A stretch of 64,000 nt of DNA from Acanthosepion lycidas (GCA_963932145.1 OZ010593.1:36730411-36794410), one strand, 5' to 3'; positions 36,370 to 49,260 are shown, counted from the first letter of the stretch. The notes: a model not told the origin generated them from the sequence alone. Translations and numbers: made by a program.

Positions 36370-37700
36370 CTGCCTATGTCATTGCAATTCTTATATCCTT
36401 TTGTGAAGTGTTCATCCATGATGATAGATATAAAAATAATTTCCTTGGATTTAATTTGCCACCTGTGAATGCCCTAAGATCTCCTACTGCTTGATTAAAT
36501 GACATGAATTGTGTTTGAATTTCATTTATATGGATTACAACTTGCTGCTGCAGGTTCTGCTCTGAGAAAAAATTGTTGTTCTTGCTTAAAAGTGTTAAAA
36601 ATAAGAATTAAAATGATAAAATCTACAGCCAGAAAAAAGAACTGGCTTCTGGCGAAGTAGATGGTTTTATCTTGCTAATTCTATAAATGGCAAAGTCTTG
36701 CATCATGCCCTACAATATCTACATCTGTATATCAAGCTTCTTAATAGGTGGCTTCACGCTCCATAAATATTACCAAAGAATACTAAAACTGGTGTTTGCT
36801 AAACACGGGCGAATCAAATAAAAGGAAAATAGCTAAGAATGATTGAAGGCTCTTGATGTTTGCCTTTCCATACAGCTTGGAAATCTGCAGCTTTGTTCTT
36901 AATTGGAAAATTTATCGATGACACTATGAGATGACGTAATTAACGAAATAACAAAACTCGAGTCCAATGCAAAATAGTCTTTGAGGGACAGATTACTGTG
37001 TTAAGCATTTTTGTTTTGGATTGAAACAATGTCGGTGTTACCGTGAAGTCAAAAATTGGCTCTAAAAGACATTATATAGTCCGAGATATTTGCAAAGAGT
37101 TGGGATAGTTGTATTATTAAACTCTTTTAGATTTCTACATGTTTCGACGATCTACCCATGTACATAACAATGTGCCCAATACATCAGCTTAATCTTGAAA
37201 TCTCAAAAACTGTAATATGATCATCAAAGGAGTATGATACATAACAACACATTAAACTCACTGATAAATGCCATTCTGGCGAGAAAAGAAAAGTATTTAC
37301 TAAGAAGAAAATCCATTGAATGCGAGCTGATCCCACAATTCTCGATAAAAAAAACCTCGGACCAGGCTCGTACATAATATCATCGATCATCGTAAAACAA
37401 CAGTAGCACAATGCGGTGTACGAACTAATAGAGAAATGGAACATAGTACATTCGGAGTGGGCTAATTTAAAATTCGACAAATCTTAATGTCTTCAATACT
37501 ATAAAGAGAAGCACTTTTCAGATGTGATAAAGTAAATTTATTGTTTCCTTTATTTAAAAATGCCAATGCACTTTCCTTGTACAGAATTCTGTCTTTCATT
37601 TCCAGTCTGAAGCGTACTGAGGCGAAACGCGTTGTCTGCAAAAAGATTTTTTCTTTGTCTGATTATCTTTTGTTCGGTTATGATTCTATAACCTACTAAC
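36370..37700. other. Spacer, no gene recognised
   Basis: A 98-codon minus frame (37184-37480) has no recognisable family. A TCTGAAG...GGCGAAACGCG phrase at 37607-37632 resembles a decayed hammerhead core and lies ~70 bp before a (TA)n tract. Confidence 0.45.
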
Positions 37701-37701
37701 A

Positions 37702-37704
<3 letters not shown>

Positions 37705-37743
<39 letters not shown>

Positions 37744-37864
37744 TTATCTCGATAATAATTTGGCACGCAGTATATATATATATATATATAAATATATATA
37801 TGTATATATATATGTATATATATATATATATATATATGTTATATCGATAATAATTTGGCACTCA

Positions 37865-37901
<37 letters not shown>
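37705..37901. repeat. (TA)n tracts interleaved with solo transposon tips
   Basis: TA runs at 37705-37740, 37771-37837 and 37868-37901 alternate with 30-bp tips at 37741-37770 and 37838-37867. Both tips read CGATAATAATTTGGCAC, the right terminus of the Tc1/mariner element that follows. Confidence 0.9.
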
Positions 37902-37904
<3 letters not shown>

Positions 37905-39450
37905 TGCGTGCCAAATTATTATCGAGATAACTTTTTTATAATATTTCAAAAGTCATCCAATCAATTCACACAAAATTTTCACAAAATGTTGGCAACGCTG
38001 ACCTGCGCAATCACAGAAATTATTGTACTGATCTGTGCAAAGTAAACAAACTGGCGCCATATTTGTCATCAGCACGGTGATTTGAGCGTGCCAAATTATT
38101 AGAAAGGTTTAGTAAAATTCCCAGAATTGATCAAACAAAACGTTTATTAATGTTGCACGTAAATGTTTATGATCAAAAGAAGCTAATAAATAAGATAATC
38201 AAAAAATAACAGATACAAACAAAGGCACAGTTTTAAACAAATTAATAGGGAATGTGCTTTCCCTGTTTTGAAATCACTTGAAGAAGTCGACGATCCATAG
38301 AATTTGTTAATTGTAGGATGTCATCTGCTGTAATATGTCAAGAATTGCTTCCCACAACTCAGCGTTGCTCCTCAATTGTCGTCCGTTGGCGTACAGTTTT
38401 CGATTGGGTTCAAATCCGGAGAATTTGCTGGCTACTTCATTTTCCGATGTCCATCGAAACCTAACTGTTTCAAAAATTCAGTAGTCTTGTGAGCAGCATG
38501 TGAGGGAGCATTATCTTGCATAAAAACAATGGCCCTTCTGAAGGCAACTCTTTGCCTTTTCATCCACAGTTCAAGATGCTCCTTCATAAACGCTATGTAT
38601 GCATCAGCAGTCATTTTGACGCCATCTGATACTTTCCATGGGGCCACTAATGTTTTTCCAATAATACCACCCCAGATCATTATACCTCCACCGCCTTGTT
38701 GGCGTCTCAAATGCTGATGGCGATTCTGTCCGTTCATTACCCAGCCTTTGCACCATCTATCTGGCCCATCAAGTGTTGATCGAGTTTCGTCTGTGAACAA
38801 AACTTTAGAGAAGTCAATCTTCATATTGTCCTCGGCCCAGTTCAATCGATTTTGAACGTGATTCTCGTCAACGTAGGCTTCGATACAGGTTTGACTGTTG
38901 TTGCTATTTCCCTCAGATACCAACACCGAGTACTTTTGGACACAGTAGTATCCCCAATGCGACTGAAAAGCTCTTGGCTGGTAAGTCCAGTGTTCTTCGT
39001 GGCCTCTCGTTTAAGTCGTGACATGAGATGACGTGAAATAACCCACGGCTTGCCTTTATCTGCCCTTTTGCGTACTTGTGTAGGGTCGGCGGTGAACTTT
39101 TTAACTGATTATGACACCTCCCTATCATTTTAGAAATTTCTAGGGTAGATTTACCTTTTGAGAGTTCTGGGGTGATTGTTTTCTTTTCAGCATTAATTAA
39201 ACTGCTTTTCCGGCCCACCTTTTCACTAAATTCTTACACTTTTCTAATAATTTGGCACGCTCAAATCACCGTGCTGATAACAGATATGGCGCCATTTTGT
39301 TTATATTGCGCAGATCAGTACAAAAATCTCAGTAATTGCGCAGGTCAGTGTTGCCAATATTGTGTGAAAATTTTGTGTGAATTGATTTGACGGATTTTGA
39401 AATATTATAGATTTTTGAAATATAATATCTCGATAATAATTAGGCACGGA

Positions 39451-39453
<3 letters not shown>
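37902..39453 (-). mobile_element. Tc1/mariner (DD37E) element with ~210-bp IR/DR ends
   Basis: 1552 bp bounded by CACTGCGTGCCAAATTATT (37902) and its near-complement ending GGCACGGAGTG (39453), flanked on both sides by TA repeats as expected for TA target sites. The inverted repeats extend to ~38107 and from ~39240. Each holds two direct copies of GCGTGCCAAATTATTA, at the outer edge (37906; ~39446) and inner edge (38086; ~39260). This is the IR/DR layout known from Sleeping Beauty-like and some other Tc1 elements. The outer right copy has GGCACGGAG for GGCACGCAG. Confidence 0.9.
38242..39218 (-). pseudogene. Tc1/mariner transposase, DD37E, broken
   Basis: Minus strand. The N-terminus MGRKSSLINAEKK and KSTLEISKMIGR is the first helix-turn-helix; SRLKREATKNTGLTSQEL follows in another frame. 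The catalytic part (38926-38432) reads KVLFTDETRSTLDGP, GGGGIMIWGGI and VFMQDNAPSHAAHKT; a TAG at 38432-38434 replaces the Trp before PANSPDLNPIE. From the Asp of QDNAPSH (38513-38515) to the Glu of PIE (38399-38401) there are 37 residues, so DD37E with all three acidic residues present. The tail RRLLQVISKQGKHIPY ends at 38242. One nonsense codon and several frameshifts make it inactive. The start is chosen at the conserved N-terminal Met. Confidence 0.85.

Positions 39454-39502
<49 letters not shown>
39454..39502. repeat. (TA)n flanking the DD37E element
   Basis: About 24 TA dinucleotides start at the right transposon terminus. Confidence 0.95.
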
Positions 39503-39508
<6 letters not shown>

Positions 39509-39669
39509 AAGATATTATAGTGGTTCCAACGAGAGAAAAGTGTGTATATTAAAAAGAAGAGAAGAGAGGTGCCGCAAACGATTTTGGTTGTAATGTGGAT
39601 TTTTTTTAAATTTTTTATTTTATTACTCCACGTGTTTCTGGTTTTGCGACCATCCATGTAACTTGGGAA

Positions 39670-39670
<1 letters not shown>

Positions 39671-39741
<71 letters not shown>
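39671..39741. repeat. (TA)n microsatellite
   Basis: About 35 TA dinucleotides. Confidence 0.95.
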
Positions 39742-39745
<4 letters not shown>

Positions 39746-40536
39746 TATGTAGTCCATTATTTGGTTTGCCTATGAAATTTAAGCCACATCCTTATCACAA
39801 AATAATTATACCGTCTTAAAATATTCGAAATCTACACCAGTGTTTAGTGATTCAGAAGATTAAAACTGACAATTGTATTTTCTGTTTTCTTCTCGTCCTC
39901 TCTGAGAAAACAATAAAAATACTATGTGTATATATTTTTAGTTGTTATATTGCAAAGAAAGATAGTAAAATTAGCATATTATTTTATTTCACATATTAAT
40001 AACCAACAAACTGATAATCGGACCGGAGGAGAATATATACGGTTAAAGATTTTAGAAAGAGAATTTGGTGTAAACGTTTATTCTTTTTTAGTCAGCAACT
40101 GGCCATTATTTCGAGACAAAAAATACAAAAGAAATATAATTGAATGCATTTTAATAATAATTTTGAATAATTCTTATTGCATATATTTGTCTAGGAAATA
40201 ACTACAAAGCGCAGAATGTGGGATCGGCTTTCCAAATTTCAACGGAGATCGTTTCGTTTACTTTTCTAAAAATACCCTTAGGAAAAGTATTAATTGATTT
40301 CTTCACACACCAGCTATGAGCTAGTTCGCAGAATATGAATGGCTCTGTCGTTGATTGGAACTAATATTAGAAGAAGGAAAACTGACGTGGGATGTTTTTA
40401 AATTTCGCGGCACACTGTGCAGCATGCCTCTGTTATCATTCATTCCGAAATGCGTGATTCCTTCTACACAAACCTGCACTACTGTAATCGAATTGTGTGT
40501 GGAGGTAAGCTTTCATGTCGAAATCAAAGAAGAGTT

Positions 40537-40539
<3 letters not shown>

Positions 40540-40597
<58 letters not shown>
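40540..40597. repeat. (TA)n microsatellite
   Basis: About 29 TA dinucleotides. Flanking DNA 39742-40539 and 40598-40995 holds no recognised gene. Confidence 0.95.
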
Positions 40598-40602
<5 letters not shown>

Positions 40603-40979
40603 AGATATTAACAGTAAGTTTAATAGGGATCCGTTAAGGTTTATGGAGTCAAGGGATAAGATTATTGCAATACGAAATAAAAATGTTGCTTTATTTTTGC
40701 TTGAAGAATGCTTAGGACGGTTTGCAATCTACTTTTTTTCAAAAAGTGTTGGAAAGAAAGTGAAGAATTTGTAAAACAGTTATTGAGGCAGGTGTTGGTT
40801 TTATTGACGAAAACAAAATATGATGCTTTGTAAGGCATTTTAATAGTTAAGTGTTTATTTTGTCAAAATATGAAGCGAATACACTGAAATTACTGATATT
40901 TTAGCTTTTTATTATAAAAAATACAGAAATATTTTATTTTATGGTGAAATTCATGGTAGCCCTAAACTTTTGCCTTTTA

Positions 40980-40982
40980 TAC

Positions 40983-41069
<87 letters not shown>
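40980..41069. repeat. (ACAT)n-(TA)n microsatellite
   Basis: A short ACAT run, then about 35 TA dinucleotides with one CA interruption. Confidence 0.95.
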
Positions 41070-41073
<4 letters not shown>

Positions 41074-41739
41074 TGTACTTATTACTTCAAACTTGTCTTT
41101 TTAAAGAATATAGACATTTTGTGTACATCTTCATCTCCATTGTATATATTATAAAAAAACATCATTATTACATATGTTCTACGCCCATTGTCATGACACA
41201 CAGTGGGGCGAACTTCCTTTTTTAGATTTGTTCTATTAAATTTAAATATAATGTTAGATTAAATGCGTTACCTACGACTATTACAGTTTTTTACATAATA
41301 TACTAGTTACACACCACTTAGGCTGAATCAAGTGAGTCGAAAGCTTGGATACAGCCATTAAAAAAATTTAGAATTTTTTTACATCAACAAATGCCGTTTT
41401 TGTGATACGCTATTTCTTAATTTGGGGAAGAATATAGACAAATTTAATAGACACAATATAACACCATGACTGGTGTCAAAGGTTGATTGGCGATATATAT
41501 ATTTTTTTTTTATTTCTAGGGATAGAAAAATATTTTCATGTTAAAAAATGCGATAACGTTAATTCTCAGGTTCGTGTTACTTTTGTAGTAGTGTGCGAGA
41601 TGAAATTGTGAACTTGAGTGAGATTGGCTTTCAGGTACAGTCTTAGGTCTGTTGAACTTCAGTGTTGTTTTCATCTGATAAAGGAATTATTCGTTGTAAA
41701 TCTTTACAGGTCAGATTTATTTTGATCAGGGATATGACA

Positions 41740-42540
41740 CACTGTCAGATGGAGATAAAGATGACACCTGTCATAATCAGGTCAAATGAGGGTGACATTC
41801 CGGAACATGGAAGATGTTCCACTGAAGGTTGATATGTGCGATACAAGTTTACAATTTTGATTGGTCCGCCAATGAGATAACGGCTGGTACGAAGTCTCTC
41901 GACTCCCTCTCCGATACTTACGACAAAAGGCCAGCATACTGGGTTCTTAGAGGTTTTCCTTCCTCCCCGTCGATGCGTATGATACAAGACTATTGGTCAA
42001 GCATTATTATTGGCTAGCCAATAAGAACAATTCAATTGGGGTTTGCACTCCCATGAAAGCAGTCGCCGAAAGAGAAGAAGTAAGATCGAACTAGTTTCGC
42101 CGCGAGTAGACCGGCAATCTCCCTGTCGGGTGACCTAGGTTCCTGTTCTCTACGCCGTTTTGAACGTTCTTGGTCAGCTGTTTTCATTTAAATAGCTGAA
42201 CAACTCTGGGCTGTTTAGCCATAACTGCAAACGCCAGTCAACCTCTTTCTCCCAACTCAAGAATTCCTCATACGAGGAAAACTTCTTCAAATCCCTTTTG
42301 TTTATTCATGATCTTAAGCAAGCATAATAGCATAAATAAAAGTTATTATTTTTATACCTGTTAACGAGTATTGTTGAAGTTAATTAAGTTTGCCGGCGAT
42401 ACCGATAACTTTAGTCTTTCACAAGCATAGCCAGGACATAGAAGAAGCAATTCTGATCTTTGACAATTCTTGATCAATATTCCTGGGGATACTGAAACAC
42501 AACGTGGGGACGCAATATTGATGCCGATCTCGCTCGCCAT
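41740..42540. other. GC-richer block with CCAAT palindromes, possible LTR or promoter fragment
   Basis: Two inverted CCAAT pairs: ATTGGTCCGCCAAT at 41860-41873 and the perfect 16-bp palindrome TATTGGCTAGCCAATA at 42008-42023. AATAAA-containing text lies at ~42334, and ACAACGTGGGGACGC at ~42500. Such a mix is seen in LTR retrotransposon ends, but no matching second LTR or pol frame is in the window, so the identity is open. Confidence 0.3.
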
Positions 42541-42611
42541 AGACAGATCAAAGTAAGAGTGGCATTCAGTGAAGCACGCAGCATCATAGCCAAAACAAAA
42601 TGTTTATACTC

Positions 42612-42616
<5 letters not shown>

Positions 42617-42678
<62 letters not shown>

Positions 42679-42680
42679 AA
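42617..42680. repeat. (TA)n-(TG)n-(TATG)n microsatellite
   Basis: Direct reading. Confidence 0.95.
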
Positions 42681-42879
42681 GGGAAACTTTGAATTCCGGT
42701 TGCATGAACGCTTAAGAAATCAAGTCGCACTCTCACAGAAAGCACCTATGTAAAGAATAAATTGCTATAACGCCCGAAAATAGTAAATGTATGGAAATAA
42801 AGATCAAACAGAAGCACATAATCGAAAAATGTAATTAATTTAACTTGAAACAATACAAGAATTCGCATGACTGGCTGTG

Positions 42880-43324
42880 AGAAGTAAGCCACCGGGAACT
42901 GTACAAATGATTACTTTTGGACAATTGCGAAAGAATGAGACATAAAATTCTCTGGAACTTTGAGATTTAAATGGATCGCCCAATCCAAAACAGAAGACTG
43001 CATTTGGTATTAGTAATCAAAGATGAAGAATGATTTTGTTACTCCATTGACCACATAGTAGATCTGAAGCATTTCGTCATTCCTAGACAACTGAGAAATT
43101 GGAGGAATATGAACATGACACACCCGACGGTCATTATCGGAACAATGGAAACGGCCTTGAAAAAAGACTGAAAGAGTTACAAGTCAAGTGAAGAGTGAGA
43201 GAACTATCCATCCGACAACGTTGTTGAAAACATCCGGGAAACTATGAAGAGAGTTGGACTTGCTGTCACTGAATATCTATGTAAACCATCAGCTACTAAA
43301 AATACTACTACTAATAATAATAAT
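42880..43324 (+). pseudogene. Possible LINE 3' end before (ACT)n(AAT)n
   Basis: Text such as VIIGTMETALKKD at ~43130 resembles the VVIGALGT segment at the end of RLE-type LINE proteins. The stretch ends in ACT/AAT triplets (~43301-43324) exactly where the next RLE-LINE begins. Weak because most of the frame is lost. Confidence 0.3.
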
Positions 43325-46300
43325 CGAAAATTCTGCATCGGTCGTCAAGCGTGTCAACAAGGACCGCGATCCCCAATGAGGAACCAAAATGGGATCGAAA
43401 AGTCTGCAACTGAAACAAAGTCTACCCAACGAGAACTAGAGAAAAACGACGCCGAGGACAGTTCTCACAAAAGCAATCTATATTCATTAAAAGATAATAA
43501 AAGATAATTCCACAAAACGAAAACAAATTCATGTTCTAGGGAAGAGTATATTGGAGTAATGATAGCATTTTAAACTTTTACGATAAATCCGACGACGACA
43601 ACAATGACCAAAGCCGCTTATAATATCTGGCGAGAGAAACACCTCTCAAACAGACTAAACATCGATGTCAACAAACTAGCCAATGTCAGGCGTGACATCA
43701 TCAGGAAAAAAGAATAACTGACATCGAACTCGAAAACATCCGAGATAACATCAAAAATAGGTTAAACGTTAAAATCTAGGGGCTAAATGTCAACAACCAA
43801 GTGGAAAGACATGCAAGGTAAGAAATAGAAACCAGTTGTAATAATCCATTTGAGATACACAAGCAAATAGAGGAAAATAATGACGAATATGCGTGAGAAA
43901 CAGAGATGAGAAAAAATCCAATATAAATGAGACAATGTAAAAGAAATGTCTTTCGAGGAAAAGCCAACAATTCAAAAAGTAAGAAAGAAACGTCACGTGA
44001 AGGAAACCATCAATCTCGCTAACCAAGCAATTAGAAAAATAAGGGACGAAATGGAAAGACCGATGGATCTGACAGAAATTAAATATCTTATATACGCAGC
44101 CTCGGCAACAATCACAGAAAAAATAGGTGAAATAGTAAAACAGAACGTAAACGAAAAAGAAAAATTTCAGCCATGAAAGAAATAATAGAAACCGAAATAA
44201 ATAAAGTAGGGAAACAATTGTCACTTCTAAGTGAAGTAGACAAGAAGGGTTCCAAAATTAAAGAAAGAAAAAGAAAACAACTAAAACGAAGCTTTGACAT
44301 AAAGACTGGCGTATCAAAAATTAAAGAGAAGCTGAAACAACAAATTCAAGCGAAGGAACAGAGAATCATGTGTTATGAAGAAAAGAAACAGATTGTTCTG
44401 ACAAAACAAGATCTTCAAAGAAGATGCCAAGAACCTATATCGAGAACTGGAGAAAAATAAAATAGAGATAAATGATCCATTTAATATCCAGGAAGTCAAG
44501 GAGTGCTCGTGTAAGATGTGGGAAAACTGTAAAATACAAAATGAAAGAGCTACATGTATCAAGCAACAACAGGAAAAACACACATAAATAAATGGACGGA
44601 TATCAATATTACTGAAGCAACCGCTGTCATCTGTAAAACCAAAAACTGGGAAGCAACAGGAATAAACCAAATAGCCAATTTGTGGATGAGAAACCTATCT
44701 AGCACACAACAAGACATCGAACGGGCATACAATGATATAATCATAAACCCCAAAACATATCCCAAAATGCTCACGTGGGGAGTAACATACCTACTCCCAA
44801 AAAGAGTAGAGACGCAGAATCCGAAGAATTATAGGCCTATCACTTGCCTACCAACAATGTACAAGATGCTTACTTCTGTCATAAGCGAGAGGACGTACAA
44901 CTTTCTCGAGAAAACCTGCTTACTTCCAGCAAATCAGAAGGGAGATAAAAGAGGAAGTTATGGATGAAAGGACCAACTAATTATAAATGAAACAATATTG
45001 GAAGAGGTGAAAACAAGGAAAAGAAACTTATCGACAGCATGGATCGACTACAGAAAGGCGTTCGACAGTGTACAACACTCATGGATAGAGAAGAGACTAA
45101 AGATATACAGAGTATGCCCTACAATAGTCAAATTCATAAAGGAATGCACGAAAAACTGGAAGACTACACCAAACATAAGCCATTCTAATGGATTATAAAC
45201 ATCGAGACAAATCAAGATCAAAAGCGGGATTTTCCAAGCAGACTCATTGTCACTCTTAAGCCTTGCACTCAGCTGCGCCACTCAGCTACCTACTGAACAA
45301 CAGTAGCTACGGATACAAATCACAGAATGGCAAAGTGAATCACCTATTCTATATTGATGATCTTAAAACGTTTACCAGGGATGAAAACCAGCAGAAAAAC
45401 CTATTCACCATTGTCAAAACCGTTAGCAAAGACATTAGGATGGAGTTCGAAATCGACAAATGTGTCAAAGCGACTTTCAAACGTGGTGCACTCACGAAAA
45501 CTACAGATTTAGATTTTGATGGACCACAACACCAGAAAAATGCTTACCCAAATGAGGATGCACCACCCGAAATCAGATGTTGATAGGCTGTACGTACCAA
45601 GAGCTTTAGGAGGCTGAAGTGTAATCCAACTCGAACTAACTTTACAACAAACGGATTGAAAGTATGCCTCATAAACAGCAATGATCCTTTCCTAGAAATA
45701 GTAAAAACCCAATTCAACCCAATCAACAAAGAAGCTACACTCTTCAAAAAATAGCTTAATATACTTGAAACACTACCAACAAAAAAAAACAAAAACGAAG
45801 CGAATATCATCTGCGCAAAACTAGTAATTCAGAAAGCAAAACAACTAGGCCAAATGAAATTACAAAATATTTGAGATAAGGCGTTGCATTGCAAATACCG
45901 AAAAAGAACGTAAGAAGCAGATGTGGATCAAGAGAAAACACATCAGTGGCCGAGGCACATCGGGTTGAAAACTGAGGCAGAAGGCCTAATTATTGCAGCA
46001 CAGGACCAAAGCCTCACAACCAGATCCTATCACAGTCACATAATCAAGGATGGAACGAACACGAAATGCAGAATATGCGGAAAATATAATGAAACTGTCG
46101 ACCATATTTTCTCAGGATGTCCGGAACTAGCCAAAAAATGAATAAACCCACAGAGATGACAAGTGTGCGAAATATGCGCACTGGAAGATATGCAAGAAGC
46201 GCAAAATCGAAACCACTGAGAGATGATATAAACACCAACCAGACACATTTACCCAAAGTAACAATGTAACTATCCTCTGGGACATGCCAATTCAAACTGC

Positions 46301-46649
46301 CAGAAAAATAAAAGCCAACAGATCTGATATTATTATAAAAATAAGAAATTCGGGAAGTGTATGCTTATTGACATAGCAGTACCATTTGAGAGAAACGCCT
46401 CCGTGAAAATTATCGGGAATTTGTCCAAATACAAGGACCTGGAGATCGAGATTAACAAGATGTGTGGAATGAAGACTGAGACTGTACCAGTAGTAATCGG
46501 AGCACTGGGCCTCATGGGAAAAGGAATAGACCGTTTTACAGTGTAAAAGAAAGGTGTTATCAATTAAATGACAATTGTCCTGTAGGGCCTAAGGACCCTA
46601 GATTGAACCCGACTCTACAGGATACAACGCAGGAAACATAACATACACA

Positions 46650-46695
<46 letters not shown>
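43325..46695 (+). mobile_element. Second near full-length RLE-type LINE, (AAT)n tail
   Basis: The 5' leader (GCATCGGTCGTCAAGCGTGT, then a GAGGAACCA block) matches the leader of the minus-strand copy. The 3' UTR ends at (AAT)n 46649-46694. About 3.4 kb, shorter than the minus copy because of internal deletions. Confidence 0.85.
43600..46546 (+). pseudogene. RLE-LINE pol, many frameshifts, YIDD box kept
   Basis: Pieces in order: NIDVNKLANVRRDII (~43660); VRKKRHVKETINLANQAIRK and MDLTEIKYLIYAASATIT (43946-44176); a lysine-rich helix with AKEQRIMCYEEKKQ (44173-44460); EATAVICKTKNWEATGINQI, YLLPKRVETQNPKNYRPITC and TSVISERTYNFLE (44554-44967), the NYRPI..LP RT start; TAWIDYRKAFDSVQHSWI (44998-45198); VNHLFYIDDLK with YIDD at 45350-45361; THQWPRHIGLKTEAEGLIIA and the zinc knuckle CRICGKYNETVDHIFSGC (45923-46141); and MLIDIAVPFERNASVKI (46361-46546), with the nuclease Asp kept. 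RPD of the nuclease reads RSD. At least six breaks; inactive. Confidence 0.85.
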
Positions 46696-46697
<2 letters not shown>

Positions 46698-47421
46698 GTG
46701 ACGCATGTTCCTAATATACTATTATCAGACGGTGTTTTAATGAGTATGTTGAGCTTTGTATATTTGAACGGAGACAAGTATATGAAACCGAATATATACG
46801 ACATGACACTGAATCTGATATGGGTACATCCATCCCAGCAAAATGTGCTTCGTGTGGTGACAGGTTTTGATAAAAGCAGCGCATAATCTTTCAGTTGGGG
46901 TCCAGATAGAAATATCATCAGGTTGAGTGAACCAGTCTGCTTAGACGGTTTTCAATTGAAAGTGTCCTCAACTAACTTGAGGTGACTCCTAAGCTGCCTT
47001 GTTTGACTTTAATTAACCAAGACAAAACATGTACTAGTTCACTCCTCTAATCAATTAAGGTCAGAAAATATGAAAGTCATAGTTAATAGGATCAGTATAT
47101 TTTTTTTAATCGTTTCACTCCAAAGAAGGTGACATGATGGTAGAACGTAGGAGATTACAGGGAATGAAAATGAATGAGAAGAATTTCGTGGCGAGGACAA
47201 TAAAGGAACAAGGTTCAAGGAGACAGAAGATGGCGATTTACGTGGCATTTGAATCTCTGAATATTGTAGTGATCAGGAAAGCAGGAAATAGGGAGTTTCA
47301 CAAGTGAGGAATGCGAGAATAGAATCTGTTAAAATGGAAGTGACGGTTGCATCTAGCTAATAAAACGGAGAGACCTTCTTGCCAATTCAATAGCACGCTT
47401 AGATTAATGTAGTCGATGCTC

Positions 47422-47427
<6 letters not shown>

Positions 47428-47470
<43 letters not shown>

Positions 47471-47483
47471 GACAACAACAATA

Positions 47484-47519
<36 letters not shown>

Positions 47520-47577
47520 GACAACAACACTAATTACTATTATTATTATTATTACTATTATTATTATTATTATTATG
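47428..47577. repeat. (ATT)n blocks separated by GACAACAACA
   Basis: Three ATT runs (from 47428, 47488 and 47537) are split by GACAACAACA(A/C)TAATTA, a compound repeat of period about 60 bp. Confidence 0.9.
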
Positions 47578-47579
47578 CA

Positions 47580-49260
47580 ACGAAATCAAGTACATTAAAG
47601 TTGTACTGAAAAAAATCCCTCTCGTGACAGGAATACAAATTCTATTCATTTTTGTTCATAGTTTTATCAATTTCATAAATCAAGCAAGTATGTTTTATTT
47701 TACTCGTTTGAAAACGTCATTTTCCCAGCTTGTCACTGTTAGCTGCTTAATAACATTATTGCAATGCAAGCCTTGATATAATACTGCAAAATATTTTCCG
47801 ATGGAGAGAGCCTGTGTCGCATTTTAAGCACATTAAATAATTTTTTAAAGAAAAAAATACACATAAAAAGTCAAACACACGAATAGTGAAAAATAAATAT
47901 GGAGAGAAAAGTAAATTCGATGAACAAGAAAAATAACTCGTGTCGGTTTGATAGAAATAAATTGGCACGTGCATATTTTTCTTCGTATTTCACTGTCAGA
48001 ATTTACTACTTTCCTTTAAAAAAAAAAATAAAACAAAAACAAATTAGGTTTCCTTGTTTTTACTAACGAAATCCGCTACCTGTCATTAGTTGTTTCTTGT
48101 GAGGAGAATATTGTCGGATACTCGGGACAAAAATGATCAGAAACAATTTTCGTTTGTGTCTTCGTAAAGGAAAAAAAATAAACAGATAAAAGTAAAAATT
48201 TGATAAATTTGAACAGAAATATAAGTATTTTAAAAAATGTCCGAGTTTTGTTTCAATTTCTTTTTAGTTATTGTTAAAATTTACTTCGTGTAATAATTCG
48301 TATTGACTGAGATTCCGCATAAGTAAAAATGCATGGCTTTCAGTGAAGATCAAGTGACAAAAATATCTCCGATACACAAGCAAGCATCATCAGGATTTTT
48401 GCTGATTTTAATCTTGCTTTTCATTTGATGGAAACAATCTGAGAAATTGAAAAACACAAGTTTCGTATGAGCATTTATAATTCTTCCAAAATTTTGCAAG
48501 AACATTCCTGACTGATTCTTTTATATATCCAACATCCTATGTTAGAAATACTTTAAAGACGTCTATCAAAATCCCGTCATTTATGAAACTAATTACCCAT
48601 TTTTAATGTCACTCTGATTTAACGGTTGTACAACGGCAATAACTTAAAGATTTCTTTCTCTTCAGAATGACAAGATCTGATCTTAAGGCCTAGATTGGGT
48701 GATTCGATGAAAATTTAATCTCACATTTATCAAGTCTTAATTTGCCTAGAAAGTATCTCGTCTTTTCCAGTAACTCGCAAAGCAGTTACACTGTCATGGG
48801 ATAACGAACGATCAACTGAAAGAGGACCTTATTGCGCCTGTGAAAAGCAGGTACTCTTAAGTTGGATCACTCAGTCGGCAGAGATAGATGCTTGATTGTG
48901 TATGTGGTTATCGTCACATGACCGAGAGAATAGATCAGACTCGTACAACGATACATTGGCATCATTCAGCTTGTCAGCTTCTCTACAGTTGAAAGGAAGG
49001 AGAATACGATCCCAAAGGAGGATTTTGTACCTGTTTTTTTTTTTTAAGAATATCGGAATAAGTGTGTGAGGAAGACATTGAATACTATTACATTAACATT
49101 GCCCACGATAGGTTATTTTATTAATACTAAATTGCTGGCACATTTCTGAACATATCAAGCATTGTATCCTAAGCTATATGCATTCACTTTTACTATTTGT
49201 TTGCAGATAAAAATACAGTTGTTGTTTTTTTTTTTATAATTCCTCTATTTTTACACTCTT
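47580..49260. other. AT-rich spacer, no gene recognised
   Basis: No frame with family resemblance. The minus strand near 48390-48355 has CCTGATGATGC...TATCGGAGATA, vaguely hammerhead-like but lacking GAAA. Confidence 0.5.

Noticed and set aside
41740-42540. Confident LTR call
   Set aside because: No second LTR, no convincing primer-binding site and no gag/pol frame; kept only as a possibility.
48355-48395. CCTGATGATGC...GGAGATA on the minus strand as a hammerhead
   Set aside because: No GAAA and no convincing stem II.
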